DNA of 64,000 bases from Paragonimus heterotremus (Eukaryota; Platyhelminthes; Trematoda; Plagiorchiida; Troglotrematidae): NCBI GenBank assembly GCA_013368495.1, contig LUCH01002139.1, forward strand, positions 1 to 64,000, written 5' to 3'. Below, one piece after another: positions 38,801 to 53,800 of the stretch (position 1 is its first letter; each line of letters starts with the position of its first letter). The position numbers and the translations under genes were made by a program. The notes below the pieces were generated by a model. The model was not told the origin of the DNA. It ran no database searches and saw nothing but the letters and a program-made list of their open reading frames with translations.

Positions 38801-41800
38801 ATGGACTTTTGAATTTCCGTACTCACAGGATGTGGTGTACTTCGCATGCTGCTATCCCTACACCTATTCCCAGTTACGTGACTACCTGACCAACCTAGAG
38901 CGAAATCCGAAGGTCAGACGGCTTTGTCAACAACAAGTGCTTTGTGAAACGCTAGCTGGTAATAAAGTTCCTATACTGACGATAACTGAGCCAGCTGCGG
39001 ACCGGCCAAACTCAACAAAGGTTGGTTTATGAGTACTGAAATCGTGGAGAGTCGAAGGACCTTCCATAAAGTGAAAACTATGCTTAGGTGTGCTATACAA
39101 GTGGCATATAACAATATGCGATCTTGAATCCAAGCTTATCTGGTCAACACTGACTAAATGTAATGAGCTAGCTTAAAGTAACCGATTTCCAACTACTCTT
39201 CTTTCTAGTTTGATAACACACGTCCCGAGAAGGAGGAGGAACCTGACAATCGCAAGCGTTGCGTGATCATTACTGCCCGCGTACATCCTGGTGAGACACA
39301 GAGTAGCTGGATGGTCCAAGGCATGCTGGAATTCCTGACCAGCGAGGATCCGGATGCACGGGTAATCTTCGAACCCTTAGAACACCTTTTTTGTTTAACA
39401 TTTAAGAATTGTCGCACTTTTCTCAAAAACGGAGTTTTTGCCGCCTTGTGGAAATGGATTACTAAATAACTTTTTTCTGGAGGAATTTGCCAAAATTCTG
39501 GTTTTGATGACTTGTTCTTGAATTGGTCACCGGTCTGTTGGCTGATTGCGTAAATTAGATTGAATGGGGCACTCAGAAATCACAACTTATTCACAGAAAG
39601 CGTTTTACATACTCTAATTAATCACAACTCTCTAACTAGTTTTTACAAAGCAACAGCATTGCTGATGCTGGTTTGTAGTCTGAGTTGACCAGTTAGCATG
39701 AAAACGATCTGTCATTGTGCCATGTAACATCACCAGTGTATTTTTGTATGAAGCTGACTGTTCCTTTCGCATGTACTATTTTGTAATTTAGAATAAGAAG
39801 TAATACCGATAGGTACCACTATCATCAATGAGTAGAAATTTAAGAATGTAAGAACCAAGCGATGAAACTGCCAGAGTTCATAGATCGAATGGTCATTGTT
39901 TGAACTTAAGTAGTAACTGATGAGTCCCATGACCGTGTACTTGGCCAGATGGACAATTTCATCCAGTTACCGGACTTTCACTCAATAGTAAGATGTGAGT
40001 CTCCAAACTTCAAGCATAGGAAGTTATATTGCCCATACTACTTGCAAGACAGTTAAATACTGGTAACCTGACAAGACAGCTTGGTGAACACATACAGATC
40101 CCGAGCTACAGATACTTCCATTTACTGCTGAAATCAGCAATTCCTAGAAGTAGTAATAAGCCAAGATAGCCTTCTAAATTGTGAATGCTGCTCACATCTT
40201 ACTCCAACTCCATTCAGTCTGGTCCATTATTTATGGGCCAATAGAACAGGTCGCTGACTGTTGTACAATAAAGCTTAGTAATGCTGCGAATTTGCAACCT
40301 GAGATCGATAAAAATCTAACGATAGAAGACGCGTTGTTTTAGGCTAGCTAAGTTTTATTCGAGGATACACAAGAGGGTGCATATCAATGTGTACACTGTT
40401 CGTTTTATTTGAAAAACTGTTAATGTTGTTCCAACGGTGATGATAATTACATTCTTACTATTCCGACCGAATGTCACATTTGAACTCAATGTTTCTGATT
40501 CACTGTCGTTAGTATTTTTACAACTATTTGCTATAAGCTTTCAAAACTCAGTGCGCTGATACTTATCCAGATGATGATGCACTTGGCAGCTATAGAGATC
40601 TTGCTATAGGTCTCTGATATACTTACCAGTTAAGAGTAGGTATCATCTGTGTATGAACAAGGATGCGGACTAAATCCTCCGTGACTTTTATTTGGTCAAT
40701 TAGAAGAGTACAGGTGCACTTAAGGCGCACTAAAACACTCACTTAACGCATTATATTCCCCTATGATCATTTGCATCTTTTATATGTCTCTGTTAAACTA
40801 ATCTGGTGGGCTGGGGCCAGTAACTTGCAGAAACTGTCCTCATCATCTCAGCTTAAAAATCGGGCTACCTGATTAGTGGCGACTGCACTTTGTGTTTCAG
40901 CGCTTTTCTCACATTCTACATTGTATTGCTATACCATTCGTTATTACTCTACTTTTTGAAATATATGACAGGCTGTGAGAAATTATCTGATAAACAAATT
41001 GCGAGTTGTGCTTTGTTCTTGCCTTCTAGTGGACATCAAATCCTACTATTGAAACTCTTGTGAAAAACGCTGCTTTTGGTTCGTTTCATATGGATATGCC
41101 TCTGATAATTGACAAGCCTTAAGTGGTTACTGAGATCATGGTTTATTATGCCATTAAACGGAGTTGTATTTTTTTTTCAGTCCTCTTGAATACGTGAACG
41201 GTTGACGTTACCGTTAACCAACAATCTAGCTCACATTACACAACCCATAAGAAAGTAGAATGTATATTGAGTTATACTCTGTTCTACACCTTGTTGGTTT
41301 AAATGATCACAGTCCGCTCTGGATTGTTAAGTTGAACTAGCTACGGCTAGAAAGACCCGGAATGGTATTCATAATGCTTTTAAATGTTCGACCTCAAACC
41401 GACTCTCCACGATCTGTTCTATCCTCGTTCACATTCATCACTTATAGGTAGTCTGAATGGGAGATCGCACCGGCAACCTAGCGCGTTGTTGGTCGAAGCT
41501 GTTATCCGCTCAGATACTAAGTATACAAACAGCACTTCGGGAATATATTAATGATCGAACTATAATTTGTTTTGTATTCTGTGCGAAAGATTTTAGTCTA
41601 CCTTGGGTTGCGATACACAGATCTGGTAGCCCACTGGGTGTGAACGTCGGTTCTAAATCATAAGGGTTGTCGGTTTTATACCCATCCAGATGGTCATTAC
41701 CTGACGGGTTTAAACAAGGACGAACCCGTCTGTAGAGTGTAGGTTTTTGAGTGGGCTTCAAGAAACCATATAATGTGGGTATTGGTAATGTTTTATGACC

Positions 41801-44800
41801 CTATCCTGGTTTGCCACCTGAGTGACATGGATCAGTTACTGCTGACAGATGAATAGTCAAGCACGTCGTCCCACCTGGGTCATTTGAAAAATTCGCGCAT
41901 TAAACCACTAATGATTGATAAATCGAACCTCACCCAGAATTAATCACATCTGCCGCATTCCCATAAACATTCCAGTCGGCCGCTTTCGAACAGCGGAAGC
42001 ACTAGAGTCGAGTTCCGCCCTCATCACAGCTTGTCAGTAGTGCATATCCTTGCCACTGCCGGGACTAGAACTCCGGCCATGCTATTCATGAGGCAGCCGT
42101 GTTTACCCCTGCGCCATTTATCTCACATTAGACATTACCGACTTGTTATCGCATGTGAACGCTCAACCAGTAAACAAATACTGCCCAAAAAGTTAATGAT
42201 TTCTGTGATTTCATTTCGCAGAGAAGTCCTAGCTGAGAGATCATCGATTAGTGTTAACAGACAGTAACTTTGTCTCTTCTCGAGGCTATCGGGAAACCTG
42301 ATCATTACTCACAAGCGAACGTGACGTCAGTGACGCAGTGGTAAACACGGTTGCCTCATGAATAGCATGGCCGGAGTTCTAGTCCCGGCAGTGGCAAGGA
42401 TATGCACTACTGACAAGCTGTGATGAGGGCGGAACTCGACTCTAGTGCTTCCGCTGTTCGAAAGCGGCCGACTGGAATGTTTATGGGAATGCGGCAGATG
42501 TGATTAATTCTGGGTGATGTTTAAACTACATGAGAACCAAAATCCCCTACTACTCATCAGTGAAATAAAGTGATCAAGAAGGTCTTCACAAAGCCTATGC
42601 TACAGTACAAGTCTATGGAATCAGCACACCGTGCCACGATTGAAGTGCACCGTCTAACGGTCAGGTATTTTTGTGTGAAAGTGGTTCCTTAGAAATAAAA
42701 GTAGGTCTCCAGGTCGTGTACCTCTCCGACCACCCTAAAAATTAACTTACATAATTCCACTGTAAACCTCCAAAATTACTCACTAAGTCAAAGATAATTT
42801 TGTCACAACGTTTCTCTGACTATCCGTTTTTGTGTTCAGCTGAATGAAATTATTACCTTTCTTGATATTAAAGAACGATTCAACCCCAAATTGACAGTGA
42901 TCCAAAGCATACTCTTAGGTGAGACCATAAGTGTTGGATCGGACAATCTGTAATCTCAGATTGAACCCATTCATATGCCTCCAAGACTTGCTTGCTTGGT
43001 AAGCATAGCAGAATTCTAAAGCACGAGTTCCTTCAACTCTTTGAAGGATGTTTCAAAGCAAGAATGGGATAGTCTGAATCTGACTCTTTGGACACACGGT
43101 GAACTGAGTTTCCCTTGCAACTTCAAGTTGATGAGATGAGGAGTTGTTTGACACAATAGCTAAACAGTGTTGAAATACTCCGGACAAAATTTGAGAATGA
43201 CATCGTGACATACTAAGTAAAGATTAACCAACGCTTGTGATAGCTTGCCATCATACGGATGCTTGGTACGACATCTTTGACAGGTAGTGTTTACTACTCT
43301 GTTAATTTTTGTAATCTATCGCTTACAGTCTGAATAACGTGCAGCTGATGTTCACCATCTCATTGGCAACGTTTATTTCGCTGTGTGCATTTCTCTGGGA
43401 TATAACTTCATGTCCTCCTGGGTCATTCTTGAACAGGGATTGATAAGATGATTTATCAGCCCTAAATATCCAGCTCATCAAACTGCATCAGGTCCGTCTC
43501 ACCTATTAGCTGTCTTACTTCTAACACATCGTTTTCGCTGACCCAGTTTATCGCATGTTTCAAGTTAGACAAGAGTGGTTTCCTTTCTTTTTATGTGCTT
43601 CAGTTACTACGATCACAATTTGTGTTCAAAGTTGTCCCAATGCTCAATCCTGACGGTGTTATCGTTGGCAATTATCGGTGTTCTTTGTCCGGCTGTGACC
43701 TTAATCGGAAGTACACATCTAACCTGAAGCGGTTTTTCCCAACCATTTGGCATACGAAAGAGATGGTTCTGGCGTAAGTCGGTGTACGTTCTGTATGGAA
43801 CATACAATTGACAGTTTCTGTCGTGTAATATATATGTGTAGTGTCTATGTGACAGCACGTTTTGAAGTATTACTACGGTTTAAAACACTGCGTTCCCTTG
43901 ATCCATTTCACCAGTAACGACAGAAGAAATACGTCGCGAGATGTTAACATTTCGTTTCCTGTGTAAACCCAATCGTTGATTGTTTCTATTGTTGTTGCTA
44001 TCCGCATGTCCTATATATTCCAATGTTTTACGTTTGTGACTAAAGAGAGTAAACGAAATGTTAACATCTGGCGACATATTACTACTGTGTATAAAATCAT
44101 TACCCACGAGTAGTCGGACATTTAGTAAATTCTACGTTAAACATCATTCACATTTTATCGCAGCCTTGGCATTCAGAAGGTCTATCTGAATTCAAAGACT
44201 GCGATCAAATATGAGTGATGTTCAAATTTAAACGTATAAAATGCTTTATGGTGGGTGTTTTCTAAACGGTTTTGGACCATTAGAAAGCCGGTGGTGGATT
44301 CGTAAAGAACGAGTGGTCCTTCTCGTAAAACCCAGTCTGCATTTTGTCAGGTATAACTGCCAACTTTCATAAGTACCCCCGAGTTATGTAAGTGGCGTTC
44401 TTGTACACTTCGGAATTCTTTCTGATTGTCAGATAACAGAGGTTGTATACATACCTGTTTGCCAATAGTTTCATAGTCGATATTAAATAAACTGTGCTGT
44501 TTATCTTGAATGAATTACCGTTCTTGAAACTCCAGTTGAGAACATGTTGCTGATGGAATCAAATAAGGAAGAGGTTTTTCATTTATGAGAGTATTGTGAT
44601 TTCTTTATACAGCTTTCTCTCTATCTGTGAATTGAGGTTTGAACAAGTGCAAAGTTTGTGCAGGTCGTATTCTTTTTAGGACAGATCGTGGGACGTTTAG
44701 ACAACATGAGAAGAACAGTAAACGAAATTCATGACGTTCTCATATTGTATTGCAACATTGCAATACGTACACTGGTTTAATCATCGACAAGATTACTTTT

Positions 44801-47800
44801 TGCAGGTAAACAGCAAGCCTCCCAGCTTTTTGTAGAAAACTCCATCTCGTAAAACGTTTTTCATGGAGTCTTCATCTCTGGAAAATTCATTCTGAACACA
44901 ATTGATCTCTGGGATAGTTCATCTCAAGAAATTTCCCCTCATAGTCAAATTCGTCTTACTAAAAGTTAAGACTTGTATTGCTAACCCAAGTAACGAATTA
45001 TTAGGAGTGCGGAAGTGAATGCCGAGATCTAACTAAAGTGCCATGAACTAGAATCTTTGATATGTTACATTTCTCCACAATACCTCGTCGAGGTTGTGAA
45101 ATAAGTTTGACATACAGCCTCCCTTTGTGACCTTTATTCTGGGTCCCATGTTCATTCTCTTCGGATAACTAATTAATCTTGTATAAAGCAACAATCAACG
45201 ATGCTCCGCATAAATAATATTACACTTTTGTGAACGCCACGTCACAAAAGATCTGAAGTTTGAACATGTTTACACTGAGAAGATGAAAGGAATATGGGAA
45301 ACCAGAGTAGAGTAGAAGAGAGGCACTGGTGTATCCGTTAGTGAATTACATTCAAATGTCATTAACCGGGTCACTCATCTGGTGTAATGTGATCAAAGGC
45401 TATTAGCCATGAAGCACTTAACGGGCCATCATTTACATTTCCGACGATTACTCAGAGGTCAGCAGTAGAGAAACATTGCAAATTGTCATGAATATGTTTA
45501 CGGCAACCAGAACTGTCAGTTCAAAATAGTGAACCATTCGCACAGTTCCGAGTACTTTTCTTGCAGGCTAAATGCTGGGTATCACAATGCATGAATGATA
45601 CCCCGGATCACTCGTTTCAGATTAACTTAGTGTGTTTGCAATATACCCGTAAGTGATCAGCTAGCGACAACTCAGTACTTACTGTGACTACCACCGGACC
45701 GTATGGGAAATCTCACCAAAATATCTTTCTTTAATCTTTGATCCGTCAGTTTGCCATAACCTTGAGAAGGAAAACCCACGCTCAGACTCTGAGAAGATTA
45801 CATGTCTAACTGAACAGGTACAACGAACAACTGGAAAATGGACTATTCGTATCATCATCTTCATCATCACCATCATCACTATAAGCAGCAATGAATCAGT
45901 GACTTACAATGATGCCTAGCTGGGATGCAAACTTAGAAAGAGGAATATGCCCTTACCTGGAAACAAAAAAATGAGAAACTGTTGTGGCATGTAGATCAGA
46001 AACAGCCGTATTTCAACAAATTATTCAGTGTCGAGACAGTTACATTTTAATCTTTTTCTGGATGTAAATGAAAGTAAGATACCGTCCGCAAGAGGATTGT
46101 CGTGCGTCTTTCACTGCCCAGCGTAATTAGCCACATTTACTCAACAAACAAGCAAACAACGCCAATTTTCAAGCTACTGAGTCCGATTTACTGATACCTC
46201 CCTTAACGATTCCCGTCACCGAATATGGAACCCATCAGGATTCTAACCCGGAAAACGAATATGATAGTAATGATTCGGTGAACACCTTCGCCTTCCAGAT
46301 TCAAACGCAGTGGCCGATCAAGAATGCTGACGCGATGTTGTGGTGCACTTGTGTAGTGAGTTTTTATCTGGCCACATTCCCCAAACGCAGAACGAATTAT
46401 ATCTATGTTGACTGACTCTACGACGCTATGCAATGCAGTTCATAGCATTTACCTCCATTATTCAATACCAACTACGTTTCACCAAGCTTTTGTTTCCCGG
46501 CCCCGTGATCCCTGCTGATTTATTCTCACTTACTCTTAGGTGTGCGTGAATCGGCATCTAGTATTTCGTTTGCATTCGGTGATCTATAGTGGCTAACCTT
46601 CCCAAATTCCAAGCCATCATCAGACTACCTCGCCTCTCTCGACTGTTGGCTAATATAACTCGAGTGGGATCTCCATAGCATGGCCCAACCATTAAAACGC
46701 CTGCTGTTAAAAGTAAACCAATTAACTTGTTCGCAGTCGCCAACCAACACTCTACAATTAACCTCGTCGCTGCTTGTCAGTGGTTGAACGCACACATTCC
46801 TGATTAAATATCAGAAGGTGGTTCACGTCTTCTGCTTCGAGAGGCCTAGTTTAACTGCCGCGGAGTCACGCAAATCTTCTAGTTTCCCTACAAACGTAAC
46901 CCTCATGTCTCAGGGATGTGTTCCGACGTCGTAAGATGCGTCCTGGATTTTAGAAGACCGCCGTGACTTTCAAAATGCGAACTTCTCCGTATTTTATAAC
47001 TCCGTTACTTGTGACAATACTCTGTTCGGTAGGATCTCTTAACATTCTCAATAAGTCTGTTATTCAATCAATCAACGTTTAATGGTAAACTACTTTGTAG
47101 TGTGGGGCACCGAAACACATCCTAATATACTTGGCAGGGTGTGAACTAGTGTTCAAGACAATCTGAGCTGATATGATGTCTGCCAGACAGCACCATTTTG
47201 TAACTGATAAGCAAAATCACTAGGCCTTTCGCTAAGATATACGTCCGTGACGGCATTCTATGTTTACCTTAGTCAACCCATCACTATTTCGCCTACGACA
47301 TATCTGAATAACAATGAAGAAAGTAAATGGCCTTGACTTACATTGCCTTTGGTGTTGGGCTTCCCAGAAATTCAACTGTGGACCATAACCTAAGATGATG
47401 TTTGGGAGTAAAGCGTCGGCTGTTTGCTCACACACTGGTTTGGCATATCCCTGTGTTTGAGTACCGCAAAGCTCGTAGTTTCATTCATTGTGCCAGAAGT
47501 AATGTTAAGGTTGAGAAAAATGGCGATTGCATAGATGCGGTTTGTGATTTGCAGTTTCAGCTTTATGTGACTTTCAACCAAAAGCAACCCTATTAAGAAA
47601 CATAGTTGTATTTGGTCCGAATTAAAAGCTCATCCGCAGAAATCTCAGTTTCATATGAACGTCTCTACGTTCAGCCAATATTCGTAATTTGTAACATACT
47701 AGCAGAATCTGTGGTGGAAGAGTTGTTATTTGTTAACTTGGAACACAAGTTTGTATCATTAAACCGAGTTTTTTTAACCAACTTGGTCTTCTGGATACCT

Positions 47801-50800
47801 TCAAGAGAGTGGAGTTGATTTTGTTTATTGATTTCCATCAGGTTCCAGCTGTAACTTACTGTGTGATTACATATGCCTGTTTCATTTCTGACAGTCCCTG
47901 ATTGGAATTTTATTCTGTCAATCAACTATACTGTCCTTTTTCTGTAACTCTATATGTAATCGCTTTAATGGCTGATGACTTTTCGAATCCTATCTGAGAG
48001 TGCTGTTCCAATACTACACGGTGACTTTATTCCCTGATCATCTAACCAAATGGTACTTTTGTGACTGTAACTTCTTCGACTTACAGCCTGTACTTCGAGC
48101 AATGTTGTCAGTGGGTCGACTTGATTGGTACTGATATCTTGCATCACAGAGCATTTGCTTGAATAGCATCTCTCACATCTCACGTTGTGAGACATGTGAA
48201 GCCACTGCCCCACATTATTTTGATGGCTTTCGGTTAGTCTGTCACTGTCAACACGAGCTTCCTTTGTTGTTGTGCAAGCGAAATGCTAACACTTGCTAGC
48301 TTATTATGTATGCTTTAATCTACTTGTCATACGCAGTTCTCATAGAGCTGTTGGTTTGTACAAAACGCTTAGGTTTACAGCACGGTGTATACGGAAATTT
48401 CATCACACGATGGTTGTTAGTACTATTTATGGGAGTACCGCATGCATACCCATCATCAGATGATGTCTGCCTGTTCAGATGAGACGCCAAAACAACTGAA
48501 AACGAAGTAGTCAGTTCGTGAAAGTATACTGGAAAACGTCTCTGAAGGTGAACGAATAGCATGTCAGTTCTCCTGACCTTAATTGTTGGTTGCAGTGAGT
48601 CTAAACCAATTCTCCTCTTAGTTTTTGTCAAGTCTGTTGTCTATTAATTATACAGACCTAGCGAGTGAGTCCTCAATAAAAACTGACGGATATACGTTAA
48701 TAATGTGAACGTTTTGGTTTCATCTCATGAGACCCCTACTAATCGGAGGCTCTTTATATAGACACCATTCAACAGGAACTTAGACAAAGGATGTTATGGT
48801 CGGTTAGATAATTCAGACGTGTTGTAAAGAAGGAGTGGCTTCCGCCTACAACTGGCCACAACTTTGCATGCACACTGGTTGTGTCTTCACCCACTCATAG
48901 ATTTAAACGATTTGTTGTCGACATTCCTCATACAACTTTTACGTCACCTGGTCTGAATACCGCTCATTCTCACCGCCATAACTCTAGATGACTGAACACC
49001 ATACCGTCAAACTTGATGTGCTGTCCTATAATGACTAAAATGTGGAAGACAGTCTGATGAATTGTGAGTTCATTTTAAAGAGTTGGATAGAACAGTACGA
49101 ATTCAGGGACTTAAGGATGGATGATTCAACAATAACAAGTATTCACGACTTTTGCATGCATCATTTCTGCATCAGCTGGTAGAAGTCATTTCAGCATTCA
49201 AGACAACACCGTCAGTGATATGATCTACGGTCATTTGATTATATTATTATCGGTCCAGAATGAACAAACAATGTAAATTAATACTGATCATCCAACAAGC
49301 CACGTACAGCAGTCTACACAATTCTGCAAGGATCAAACTACCGTTTACGGGGCGAATCCCTATAGATTTCGTTTTCATTTTCTGCCCAACCTTGTTAGGT
49401 TCATTGGGTGTGATGTTCAGAAAACATTATCCATACCAGGCATGACGGGCTCAAGCAAAGTTTGGTTAGTCGACGTGTGAGTGAAAGTCCGCATAGGTCG
49501 CTCAGGCGATCACCGCGGGGAAGTGAACAACTGTGTGTGGAGGTGTTGCAAGTGAGATCGAGAGTTATGTCCCTTTTATATCTGGTCTGAACGCACTTGG
49601 AGAGCAGTACTGACTCTGGTCATTTGCTCCTGAGGACACAAAACACATGCGTCATTTGTGCGGGTTGATGGCTAAGAAGCATCTGGCCCAGTTAGTAATG
49701 CACTGAAGAATTTCACAGGATGGGTCAGACTATCATGGTCTCTTGTCAGCTCTAAGGCAGTTAACTGGCTCTCGCCGATAATGTTTACGTGTCTGGTTTG
49801 AGTAACTACTGTTTTTTCATTATGGATTCGTTGAATATAAGCTCAGTCGGATTATTGTTACCTTATTACTATAATTGCAGGCAAATCATTTGGCCAACGT
49901 TTCAAGTCACCTGACGAAATCTACACTGGACCATACGTGCTCAGCTGCGCGATGTAATATGTTATGGGCACCGAACTGATAGGCTTCATAAATCCGGTAT
50001 ACTAATACATTAAATCTGGCTAATTCATACGTTCTTTATTCGCAGTCGCTTTGTCACTCCTGAAGAATACTGAAACAGCTGATTTTCAGAAGAATTTTTA
50101 AACAATTTCTCCAACACAAGATCTATGGTAATCACTTTTCATACCATACGAGATCGTTTTTCATCAAAATAACCAAAAATATTCTATATTTAGCCTAATC
50201 TACTTGCTTTACTTTCTACTCTATTAAAAAACAGGGGGAAACTACGTGTACTACTCCGCTATTTCGTGGGTTACAACTTCCTGCTTCCTGCTATTTCTTT
50301 AGCTCGAAGGAAGGTAAAATGTGAACAAAACAGGACGCCCAAGCGCCTTATTAGACCAACGTAAAACTTTCCGTAGTCCGAACAACGTTTACCAGGATGT
50401 TAAATTCCAAGAATACAAAATGAATGTTTGAATCAAAAGTTCCAACAAGAAATGTATGACAGTACACTCTTATGCTGGGCCTACTAATTTAGCACTAACT
50501 CGAGCAATGAGTGAAGCTGATGAAACGTCAGACTTCTCAAACGTATTGTTGGTATAGTGAAAGATAAAAATTCGGTTAGATGAACAGTGTATCTGAAGTT
50601 ACCGGTAACATTTCTTTGAAAGAACAAACTCATTTTCCACAGGGGACTAATGGTAGCTGGTTTAAGTGAGCCTGTCAGTTTTTGTTGAATGAAAAGTGGA
50701 AGCACCTGTACTACTAGGCTAGAATGTTTTGTTTCTCACCCACTGAGACCAGATTGTAGGCGAACGCTCCTTCAAAAAAACAATACACGTGGTGTACATA

Positions 50801-53800
50801 TCGGAACCCTGAATACTTCTTCATGGAATTAATGTTTTCTAATGATCAGATTGAAGTCCTAACTTCAACCCTGTTTGCAAATGTTTGGATACTACAAGCT
50901 CGATCAGTGTAGTGGAAAGCAATGTCTTCATCTTGCCTGCAAAATAGTATAACAGTATGAAGATTAAATGAAGTGTTCAGAATCTTCCTTCTTGCCTGAC
51001 GCTTGTTTAGGACACAACTAAGTGATCAATTGAAGTTCTAAGGTGAACTAGACAAACTATGTCTTAGTGGTTCATTTCAAGCATTTAGCATATGCAACCT
51101 GCTCTGCAATTTTGTGGCAGTCGTGTTATATAGAGTACAGTTTAAAATGAATATACTAAACTCCTGACAGACTATTTTTAAACATTTAGATATACAGCGA
51201 TTTTGGACAATAGGGCTAGAAAAATCGTTGCTGTATGTTGACAAATCTACCTGAAACACTACATAGAGTTGATCCTCTCTGTACTTTTGTCGCGAGATGC
51301 ATGGGCAGAAGACTAATGGGTTGTAATTAACCTGTAACTGGACAGCCGCCAGTAGTTGGTCGAATCTTCGAAGTAGGTAATGTGTAATCGAAACATTCTG
51401 AACAAGGAACTCAAAATTATCGACTGTTTGTCCCATCTTCAGAGCAAATTTCTTCATTAAGTTTTCTCTGCAGAAACGTAAACAGAGAAAAACTGTAGCT
51501 TATGGCCCGGATCACTTAAGCAAAGACGGTTGCGCAAATTCTCAGTTGTCTGCGTTCGACGTGGCCCTCAGTATAAACGACTATGGCTAACTGCACTGGA
51601 AAAAATGATGTGCCGTCAATTGCGATCATCTATTTAAACAAACGGCTAATGAGCCAAGCTAGCTGTACCAGACCTGCATATCTGAATTAACTTAGTGTAT
51701 GGGGTAATCAACTGGTGAACTCGGTGTGCGTGTTGCACAATCTTCTACGAGTATTTCAAACAGACTAAATCCCATGCCACCTCAGTGTGTCCAGCTGAGG
51801 CCACTAGGGGTATTTGGCTCGAAAGCCCGATTCATGTCAGCCATTTAATCGACAAAATACGGACCATACTAGGTGATCAAACCGAAATTGAGAAGGTGGA
51901 GAATGGGAAGGACAAAACCCTCAAATAGAGAAGGCCTTGTCGACAATACTACGTTCTATGAAACAAAACAGAACAATCGACTATCCAACTTTCAAATGTA
52001 TTTGACCCATTGAAACCACAATTCCCAGGTTTTACAGATTGTTCAAAGTTCACAAGGCGGATATACCTCCTCGACCTATTTTACACGTGTGCAATTCACC
52101 ATACCATTCGCTGGTTAAATGGTTATCGTACTTCTTTGAACCCGCCAAGCAGAAGCTACCAAAAAATAGTCTACAAGACTCCTTTGAATTCTTTAACACA
52201 ATCAGCGGGCTAAATCTAACCGGACAACAAATGCTTTCTTTGGACGTATCATCCTTGTTTACAAATGTTCAACTGACGGAGACTATAGACTACTTGTGTT
52301 ACTATATTGTGAATAACAACGTAGATGTCCATGTATCCCCACTAGAACTAAAACAGTTATTGTATTTTCGTACTCATAACACACAGTTCAAATTCAATGG
52401 AGAACCATATCGATAAACAGATGGTGTGGCAATGGGATCCCGATTGGGACCGTTGTTTGCTGACAAGTTTATGACGAAGCTTGAGAATGACCAGTTAGAA
52501 GAAGCCATTCGTGGAGTTAGTGTCTATAAGCGATATATGGATGATATCATATGTATAGTTAGCGAAAATGCCAACCCAACGGACATCTCAGCCATTTTCA
52601 ACTCTGCCCACACGAACGTGACATTTATACTAGAAGCTGAACGTAACGATCAACTAGCCTTCCTGGACATACACATCCGGCGACGTGCCGATAGATCCGT
52701 TCAACGTAAAATGTATAGAAAAGAGATTTGGAATGGACAACATATTCATTTCAGCAGCTTTGTCCCTCTAAGGCAAAAAATGAATCTCATAAACTGCCAT
52801 GAGAATATGTACACAGGATACAGTCCCCGATGAACTATCGTTTCTACACGCACTGTTCCTACAAAATGGCTATCCAGAACGTTTTGTAGATAAGGCTATA
52901 CAGCGGCGTGAGAAACAGGATAAGGTAGACCTAGAGGAAAAGAAAGCGGTATTTATCCCATTACCATTCAAAGGGGATACGCTTGCGGAAACAATTACTA
53001 GGAAACTTAACACTGTCATCAACAGAACATTTTATGCTGCAAAATTACGTGTCTGCTTCAGCTCTACTCCAGCTTTGTGTTTACGATTAAAGGATAAAGT
53101 GCCCGTTTCTAAAGCTTCTTTTTGTGTATACTCATTTACTCGTTCCTGTGGAACAAGTGACGTGGGTCGCATGACCAGGCGCCTATCTGAACGTGTCCGT
53201 GAGTAATATCCAGCCTGGATCAGTTCCGGAGTCAACAAGACAATTACCAGCGCAACTGTCGCACACCTCGTTGACACACATCATACTGTCAACCTGGACT
53301 CCTCTTTTCGTCCGATTTACCGAATCAACGCCAGTCACTCAAAAGCTGTCAGATGTCGAATTTTAGCCACAGCTGAAGCGAATGGAATTCGATTGAAAAA
53401 TTCATCTTTGTGCGCACAAAAGCGCTGCTTTGTTCAGGCGTTGAAGTTGACATGACCAACCACTCATACCACGACCGATCAAACTGCCATGGTTCAAGTT
53501 GCATCATAGTGTTGACGTATTCGTATCAGAACGTTGTTTCCGTGTGTGCTGATGACGTTTCTGACATCACTCAAACTTGCTACTTGTTTTTGTTTCGTTT
53601 CGCCCTGACAACTTTGTTTCATATAAATTGTTATGTAATTAGCCTATTGATGAATAACTGAAAACGAGATTGTTGGCTACGCCATTGTTTTCTGTTGAGT
53701 CAGGTATTTCTTAAAATGATCCCAAATGGCCATCTCTATCAAAGTAGTTGATAGTAACAGGTTGTGAATAAAACCCAAAAGAACGAGACACGCTGACAGT

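Noticed and set aside
48320..48631. 103-codon minus strand open frame
   Set aside because: No motif or exon context; likely chance.
50484..51457. Minus strand frames in intron 11 as a nested gene
   Set aside because: Two unrelated open stretches without domains or matching splice sites.
53535..53580. 'gctgatgacgtttctgacatcac' after the PLE ORF, as a possible terminal hammerhead
   Set aside because: CTGATGA is present but no stem II or GAAA follows at a workable distance.
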